Shown in pieces: positions 57,200 through 64,000 of a stretch of DNA of 64,000 bases. Numbering within the stretch: position 1 is the first letter of the stretch; every line of letters begins with the position of its first letter. A program made the translations under genes and the position numbers. Source of the stretch: Ignelater luminosus (lineage: Eukaryota > Arthropoda > Insecta > Coleoptera > Elateridae); assembly GCA_011009095.1 (NCBI GenBank), contig VTPC01090904.1:29379-93378 (forward strand), written 5' to 3'. The notes beneath the pieces were generated by a model that worked only from the letters and a program-made list of their open reading frames with translations, was not told the origin of the DNA and did not search any database.

Positions 57200-58800
57200 A
57201 GACTCCTGCAGGTCTGTGCCCTCAGCAGGGAGTGTCGAATTTTTACCGACTAAAGAAACCCCCCTCTTTCTTCTTACACTGCCCCGGAACTACGTAGGTA
57301 TAGCATCGAGACATTTCTGTCTCTTTCTCTCTCTCGTCCAGTTCTTTTGTCTTTATTATTTTTCTGATGAATTGGTGAGTAATAGTTCTTCGCTGTTTAA
57401 CATTAATGTAGTTTTGTTGTGCAAGACTATATTTTTCCCCATGCTTCGATTTGTGTCTGTTCGTTGTGTTCTCCAGCGTTTGCATACATAGGCTGTATGT
57501 TCTGATGTATCTCATTATTGGCAATACCAGCATGCTTCAGTTTCGCTTAGTTTGAAGCTTTTGAGATAGCTGCCGAAGCAGCCTTTCGCGCAAAGAAGTG
57601 CTCGACCTAGCTTTGATGTTATTTTCTTCCCATCTTCATTGCCATTTTGCTACTATTTTTTCTCTAGTTTGGTTCTTATCTATGTTTCTTTCATATCTGT
57701 TTATTGTTTCTTCGACAAGTAATTCTGTTAAGGTAATGCTTGATGCTCGATATCGTCCTGTAGGCATTTATTATTCTTATACACATCCTTCTCTGGAGGT
57801 TACTTGGCATTTTTTTGGTATTTCTTCCATTTAAGTGCTCCTTCCCAGATTGGTGCGGTGGCGTAGGGTATTATGGAGTGTAGGGTCGACTTCAGCGCTC
57901 GCCGTTTCTAGGTAAGGCTCTAACGCTTTTTTCAGTTTTCTCGGCTATTTCCAAAACATGTTTCATGTTTGTTTCTAATAGTACGCTCAAGTATTTAAAT
58001 ATTTCTTTAGATCCGACTGCGTTGCCATTTAGTTCTGCCTTCATGTTTTTTAACTTTCTCCCTCCATATAGTATAACTGTCTCAGTTTTCTTTCTTGCCA
58101 GACTCGGTCTTTTTTCTTTTAATATCAGTACGATGCTGGTAGGGACGGTATTAGCATCTGCTTTCAGTATATTTCCTGTCTTAGCTGATGTACGATCGAT
58201 TTATCGTCGGCAAAGCATGCGATTGTGGTTCTTTCCCGCATTTTCGTCTCGAGCACACTGTTATAAAATATATTTCATAACAGGAAATCTGCTTGTGTTC
58301 GTCATTGTTTTATTTTCTATTACGATCTCATTTCGCTTAGGTAGCTTCCTATAATTCTCATTAGGTAATTACTCACTCCAATTTCTCTCAGGGCATCCAT
58401 TATTCCTCTCCTCACCAAGGAACCGAATTAAATGCATTCTGTATATCTAGGTAGACCATTACCGCGAATTACCAGTTTTACTAAGCTTTCTCCCTGATCT
58501 TGTCTTTGCCATAGCGTCTATCGTAGATTTTCCTTTTCTAAAGCCATATCGGTTATTGGCTAACTTTTTATTTTATCTGTTTCCAGTTTTGTAGCCTTTC
58601 CAGCACTTTTCCCATCACTTTTAAGAGGCAGATGGATCTGTATGACGTCTCCCCGTGTTGTTGTCTCAGTTTTTCAATTAAAATTAGTTTAGCCATTTTC
58701 CATTTTTTTGGGAAATATCTTTTCTTTTTGATTTGATTATTTATGACTTTGTTATGAAGTTCTTTTATAATTTCCGTGGAAACCAATCTCAGTCATTTCT
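57200..58800 (-). mobile_element. R1-like LINE fragment
   Basis: The minus strand carries RT fingers (58.79-58.57 kb), a decayed palm region, then thumb/connection (58.1-57.5 kb) and a cysteine-containing tail (57.53-57.24 kb). The fingers and connection wording fit the R1 clade. It is 5' truncated at about 58.8 kb. Confidence 0.75.
57243..58786 (-). pseudogene. R1-like reverse transcriptase, degraded
   Basis: RT fingers: FPKKWKMAKLILIEKLRQQH and SYRSICLLKVMGKVLERLQN (58700-58575), equivalent to the WKxAxLVLxxKPGK...YRPICLL...GKxLE motif. NRYGFRKGKSTIDAMAK follows (58555-58505), then NAFNSVPW (about 58425-58450). No YADD box is visible; 58.13-58.4 kb is scrambled. The thumb has KKTETVILYGGRKLKNMKAE and IFKYLSVLLETNMKHVLEIA (58105-57945). 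Lastly RRMCIRIINAYRTISS (about 57745-57795) and THQFIRKIIKTKELDEREKE (57440-57340) lead to a Cys-containing tail (SRCYTYVVPGQCKKK). Confidence 0.78.
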
Positions 58801-61800
58801 CGACCTACAATATGCTTTTGCGAGGCCCAAAGAGCCCATTCAGAGGAACGGAAAAATACGTGTTGACTTATTTTCGATGTAAAATCGCCAGTAAAGATTT
58901 CATCGAGATGGGCTGCACTTCAAAGTCTTCTCTCTTATCTTTGGATGCAAATTTTGATGAACCTTTAAAATAAAGATTTTCAGTTAAACAGAGAAAAAAG
59001 TCATCTAGACCTATTTTGTCTGAATATGAGCCCTTGAAGGTTACTGAAGATTATCTATTCTAAAGTGTTGCTCGTCTGCATTTGCTCGTACCTCATTTCG
59101 AAACCTCTGGTATGATCAATAACTGACTTTTTATGTAGTGTAAAAGACTGTAAATTGAAACCATCAGATTTTTGTTGTGATAGGTATGATTTTATCTATC
59201 TAACTATCTTCTTCTTTGATTCATTTTATTTTTTCGACTCCAAAACGTAGTCCATATTGCTGTATACAAAAGTTTATGTTTGCTCAATCGAAGGGCCAAA
59301 TTCAAATTTTAACCTGACAAAATTGTTAGATTAAAAAATTTTAAAGAAAACTTTTTTGGAGAAAATTTCTGAAAGGTTGTTCTAGAATTAAATTTTATTT
59401 TGAATTGGAAATGAGACTGTTAATTAAAATTAACAAAGAAAGCCCATATCAATAAAGTTATAAAAAGTGGATCGAGTTTCTACCAAATTTCAAATTAACC
59501 AAACAAACTAAAAAAAGCAAAAAACAATTATAATAAAAATTTATATTTGCCCGTCCATAAATAATTACGCATCAGTAGGTTACATGTGGGGTAAACAATG
59601 TTTTGTATCTCTGTTAATGCTGATAATATAGATAATGGAATAAATGTGTTTTATTGCACTTCACACAGCGTTTGATCATTTCAATTGTAGGGGATAAAGC
59701 GATAATTGACGACAGTATGCGTAGTGCATGCTAATTATGTACATGCACGCAGGAATTTGTTGTTAAAATAAACATTAATGTAAATTACAAACATGAACAT
59801 GGAGGTGGTTTTGGCACCGTTTTTGGGATGCAATCTACCAATCTAAAAGACTTGATTGCAGAGAATAATTCAATATGACTACGCAATGATAATAACAGTT
59901 CATAATAGTGTAAACTTAACAACACGTACAACCAAAACTTTGCATTTTATGATTTCACAAATCACTTTTGAGCCATCAAGCCTAAAAAGTATGACAAGAC
60001 CAAGATAAACGCGCATAATTTTGTCTTGTTTTATCTGTAGGGTTAAATTCAGTATGTACTTTTTAGATATTATAGAGAACTAGATCGTTGTCTTTGTTTA
60101 CTAGCCTGTATATGTCTATACTAGAAGGTTTAAATTCTAAACGACCGAAATTGTATGTAGTTAATAGATTAAGAAATAACAAAAAGCTCTATCTCCAATG
60201 GTTTCAAAGGTACATTTTTTAAAAGGCATCACCAAAGGAGCCTGATTTTTTGCTAAGGAAATTAAATTTGACGTTTGGGTCAAATTCATTATTAGGTGAA
60301 AGAAGCTGCCTTAAATTTGTAACTGGCTCTATACAATGGTTCAACTCTTTATAACTAAATACTAACTCTACATTCATTGCTACCAGCTAAATTAAATGTA
60401 GTACTTCTTCATGAAAAATAAGGCCAACCGAATGGAAAAAGTTGTGTCGCGATAGGGTTTAATTTTTACATTTGGATTCGAGCAGCTTTAGTTCAGAAGG
60501 CCTCTTTTCATCCAAACTATCACTGTAGCACAAGAAAAAGTAGGCCTTACTTGCCAAAGCATTATCTCAAATTGCTATACCCTGAGTTTGCTTTTAAGTT
60601 GTCTATCAAAATAAACGTTGTACATTTTGGGGGAATTTCCATGGACCGTATAAAGTTGCAAAGATCATTAATGGTACGTATTTTCCCAATCTAGCATTCC
60701 TCAACCTTGCCTATACTCTTTACTTATGTCCAACAGAACATCTAATTATCTGTTAATCAGACAAAATAAAACCTAAATATGATCTTATCAAAGTACATAC
60801 TTATGTAAGTCGATGTCGTTTTTTCAGCTTTGCCTTGGTTTGCCGTGATTCCTACTTCCTTTATTATTTTCACCTGATATTCTTCAAGGAGTCTTATTTC
60901 TTTGCGTGCTCTTAGCCTCAATTTTTATTAAAGCTTTTTATCTCAATGAAAAATGCACTGCGTCTTAGTCTGATACCTTTACTTTATTCGTTTTAGGAAC
61001 GGCTAGTATTTCACAAGGATCTTTCTATGTCCAATTTGAAATCCGCCTGGTCTAGAGCTTGAGGAGGACTTCATATGTCTAGGGGTGTACTGTGAGGTAC
61101 GAAAAATCATCTTTGAGCCGACGCTTGTCCAAAGTTTAGATATAGACCAAGTTTTGGAATATCTTGAACTTTTTAGACGTGTATTTGTTTTTCTAGATCA
61201 TTTAAGTTAGTTGCACCTTTCAGGTATGTTGAGAATCTTGAGTCGGTTAGACCATTCAGTTTGTTCGAGTTGGATTTTTCTGGACCAATCGTTGCTTTTA
61301 TGCCAGTCTTTTTTTGACAAGTTGGGCTTTTCAGGTCGAATTCCAAGTCGCATTCGAATTTCGACCACTTGTATCGTGATACAGTGGCCTACATGCAACA
61401 CAAAGAGTTTTTACATTTTTTTGCAAACCGATTTGGGACAACTTATAGTTCTTATTAGAGCTTCATAGTGTACCTCAAATTATTAAAATAGAAAACGTTT
61501 GTGTATTGGCACTAATAATGAAAGATCATGAAGCAATGTAACGCTAATTCCAATTGATCTTTTTCAAGAGAAAATTTGAAAATGGAGTTAGCTGGCTCAG
61601 TGCTCAAAAGTTACTTACATGCAAGCCCGTTTGAGTCCTTTTTGATATATCAAACCCAAGAATTACTACCACCATGAGGTTTTGGCACATGATATTATGA
61701 GTTAGCGTGCTATCGTGGCTAAACCCTTTTTACCCGAAATATTCGTTATTGATTGTAAATGACAAGAGTGGAATACTTCCGTCTGAAAACTAAAGACCAT

Positions 61801-62904
61801 GAATGAGCACATTAATGCTCGCATGCTTTCATTTCTAGTGCAGGATGGTTTCCAGGAGGAGATGTTAAGGGTAGGAAATGCCCTTTTGAGTTTATACAAA
61901 TAGAAGAAGCATTGTTTGATGGATTGATGAAAGAAAACATCTTGTTACATTTTACTAAATTTAGAAGAGCGTTTTGTTTTAGTTATCAGTTAAAGAAGTG
62001 GTCCAATTTCTGAATTCTATTCATGTGGACTAAGAGAAGAATAAATTCCACAGTCTACAGAAATGTGTTTTTAATTGGTTAAGATGAGAGGCTTAGTGAG
62101 GAGAGATTTCAAAACTCAAAAAAACCCAAGTGATCTTCATATCAAAAAAGAAATTTTTTTTTGAGATTTACTTTCGTTGGAGCTCAGGGGCAGCCAATTC
62201 CATATCCCATCAGGATCTTCAACAAAGCTGCAATTCAAAACGTTAGATCTACGAGCGCGTTACTTGTTAAGGAGCGCAAAAGTAAGGATTGGTATTTTGC
62301 ATAGATCTATTTCGTAGTTCGAAAGGGACTCACATGTCTAATTTGAAGTAGAGATAAAGGAAAATCCCCTATGTCCCTGTTTCGGAGTTCGAAACTTCAA
62401 TAAAAACATAATATTGGTTCAGTTGGTCTTGTTTTCTTCTGTGTCTAGTCAAAGGCATTCTGGGAAGGTAGGTCATAGATCACTAGTTACTTTTCCATCC
62501 GATATGATGGCATCTCTTATTTTAAAGTTGCAATTCTTAATATGTATAAGAATTTTTTGCGTTGTAGAGGGATTTCTCATTCCAACGTATTTTACAGCGT
62601 AATTGAAGGTATGTAACAATTATTAATTTTGCATTTTGCCTATTCTGATGCTTTTCATTTTAAATTTTAATACTTCGTTTAGATATTGCAACATCGCAGT
62701 CTACACTTTAGAGTTACATAACCTAAGATTCTAAAGCCAGTATCACATTGTTGTGGACAGCCTTACACTATCAATAACGACCTTCCGGATGTTATAACGT
62801 GGGCTTAGGGTAATTGAAAATGATAGACTCAAAGCGGCGAACCAATTATCATTGAAAATCTTACGTAGTGTAAACATAATATGTCAGTTACCTTTACAAC
62901 ATTA
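58801..62904. other. AT-rich DNA, no recognisable gene; possible LTR near the right edge
   Basis: No convincing gene. The 62.6-62.9 kb part, downstream of the Gypsy coding region on the minus strand, is where its 3' LTR should lie; a boundary could not be fixed. The ORFs at 61207-61468 on both strands are unrecognised. Confidence 0.45.
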
Positions 62905-63029
62905 CCACCCCTCTCCTCAAAGAAAAAAAAAGTTTATTCATACTGACTGCACGCAAAGCGCATTGGTGGTTTGCGCATCCGAACTGGTCTACCCGGCGGT
63001 GTAGATGAAAGATACGCAGTGGTATTAGA

Positions 63030-63686
63030 CTCAGGGGTGACTGGACTGTGGTAACTCGACGGAGTGCTCTACTGACTGACGGATCTTGAGGATGTATCCT
63101 GTGGATTGAGGTGACGATGTGTTGGGAAACGATACCCAATCTTCAGGTTTTATTTCTTTGAATATTTCTTGATGAACTGAGCCTTGTAGGCGACTCGCCT
63201 TCACTTGCGAAATATGCACCTTTTTTGTGACGCCGTTAGTGTTTCACGATGTATATTACATTCCCCATTTTTTTTATGACTCTTGAAGAGAACCACTTGA
63301 CCGGACCTCTGATGTAGTGCAAATTGACAAAAATTTTATTATTTAAAAACAATGACCGCTGTTCAAACCTTACACCCTTATTTAACTTTTCAGAATTTGA
63401 CTTATCGGACTTCAAAATGAATTGTGACTTTGACTTTGGATTTACTAAAGACAAAGGAGTTTTAGCTTCATATCTTAGCATTAATGACATACGGAATCTC
63501 TCAGACAAATATGACTTGGACAAAAAAAGAATTAAACTGGGGACCATTTCTTGTGACGATCCTGCTAGGAACTGAAAACCTAGCGAAACAATCGTTTATT
63601 CTTGATGTGACAGCACCGCCATTTGTAGTAAACATTCTGAAACACTCAACCCATTTTGTGTTATCATCACTAAGTACTAGCACCAC
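63030..63686 (-). pseudogene. Gypsy integrase core and C-terminal domain, degraded
   Basis: The core (63686-63501) shows SDDNTKWVECFRM with the first catalytic aspartate region and PSRIVTRNGPQF, where the second catalytic Asp of the usual SDNGPQF is replaced (TRN). The next open frame (63547-63236) includes RYEAKTPLSLVNPKS, the loop that sets the target-gene contact in other families, and GPVKWFSSRVIKKMGNVIYI, a match to the Gypsy C-terminal domain. A tail (63219-63031) begins MHISQVKASRLQGS. Stops and shifts separate the parts. The glutamate motif is not seen. Confidence 0.8.
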
Positions 63687-63765
63687 AGGTATCCAACAAA
63701 TCTGAATGAACTATTTTCTACGACTGAGAAGCGCTAGACCAACTGAACTTTAGCACAGTTTTGAG

Positions 63766-63984
63766 TTAACTGACACTACCTAAGGTTTTCAACAGTAGTT
63801 GGTTGGGTGCTTTGAGTCTACCATTAAATTTATAAAGGCGCACGCCGCCTATCACACTAAATGGTATAATAGTAAAAACCGATCCAGAATCTAATAGAAA
63901 AGAAACTGAACGACCATTGATATTTAACTCCAGATGTACATACTGGTAACAAATCCTCATCGAGTGTCGGGTGGTTGCAGACAT
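63766..63984 (-). pseudogene. Gypsy retropepsin-like protease, partial
   Basis: The open frame contains NINGRSVSFLLDSGSVFTII, with an intact D-S-G active-site triplet preceded and followed by hydrophobic residues, as in retroviral-type aspartic proteases. It stops at 63766. The upstream part continues toward the right edge, where gag would be expected. Confidence 0.83.
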
Positions 63985-64000
63985 ACCCTACGAAAACGAC

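Larger units (their letters stand above)
62905..64000 (-). mobile_element. Ty3/Gypsy-type LTR retrotransposon remnant, right edge
   Basis: The minus strand carries protease (63984-63766) followed almost at once by integrase (63686-63030), then a purine-rich GAGGAGAGGGGTGG (complement of 62902-62915 region), which may be the polypurine tract next to a 3' LTR. Only about 80 bp separate protease from integrase, so reverse transcriptase and RNase H are deleted. The gag end lies outside the window. It is a different family from the Gypsy at 6.5-9.7 kb. Confidence 0.82.

Noticed and set aside
1..64000. CRISPR array, tRNA, rRNA or bacterial operon signals
   Set aside because: No regularly spaced direct repeats with unique spacers were seen (the 27-bp array has no spacers), no tRNA cloverleaf was recognised, and gene density is far too low for a prokaryote.

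Overview
This window looks like a piece of a large, AT-rich animal genome, most likely an arthropod and probably an insect. The sequence shows no operons, no dense coding and long AT-rich non-coding stretches. It carries a graveyard of eukaryotic transposons of types common in insects: Tc1/mariner (two families), Tigger/pogo-like, piggyBac, a hAT-like non-autonomous element, Ty3/Gypsy LTR elements, and jockey-, R1/I- and RTE-type LINEs. I cannot name the species. Nearly every protein-coding signal is a broken transposon gene; the exceptions are one candidate spliced host gene and two unrecognised coding-like segments.

Layout. 1-5.06 kb: a perfect 64-bp hairpin at the left edge, then AT-rich DNA with one GC-rich island (2.7-3.5 kb). 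5.06-6.38 kb: a nearly intact mariner with a DD41D transposase, inactivated by one in-frame stop. 6.5-9.74 kb: a Gypsy remnant with gag, protease and integrase but no room for reverse transcriptase. 9.74-11.76 kb: jockey-like LINE copy A. 15.07-15.82 kb: a hAT-like non-autonomous element built largely of a 27-bp minisatellite. 16.5-16.96 kb: a second, longer-period minisatellite. 17.7-19.5 kb: RTE-type LINE. 23.58-24.75 kb: a second, older mariner with two catalytic residues changed. 25.41-28.02 kb: a Tigger-like transposon with a 5' intron and a nested 253-bp MITE. 29.86-31.82 kb, minus strand: three candidate host exons, one only 29 nt, whose reading phases agree. 32.64-34.29 kb: jockey-like copy B, the same family as copy A. 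37.1-39.25 kb: LINE with reverse transcriptase and RNase H. 39.99-40.62 kb: a diverged tandem duplication. 42.1-44.9 kb: a second RTE LINE. 45.5-46.5 kb: an unrecognised frameshifted ORF. 46.85-47.43 kb: a third jockey-like fragment. 51.9-53.98 kb: piggyBac. 54.65-56.92 kb: a third RTE LINE. 57.2-58.8 kb: R1-like LINE. 62.9-64 kb: a second Gypsy remnant running off the right edge.

How the parts relate. The mobile elements record layered insertion: MITE into Tigger, mariner beside Gypsy, LINE copy A abutting Gypsy gag. All ten retroelement remnants lie on the minus strand, the same strand as the candidate host exons, while DNA transposons lie on both. Several retroelement copies have lost all or part of the reverse transcriptase core by internal deletion. 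Nothing here looks capable of autonomous transposition as written; the DD41D mariner is the closest to intact.

All identifications are by eye from motifs; no database search was run. Exact ends of decayed elements are approximate unless terminal repeats or target duplications are stated.
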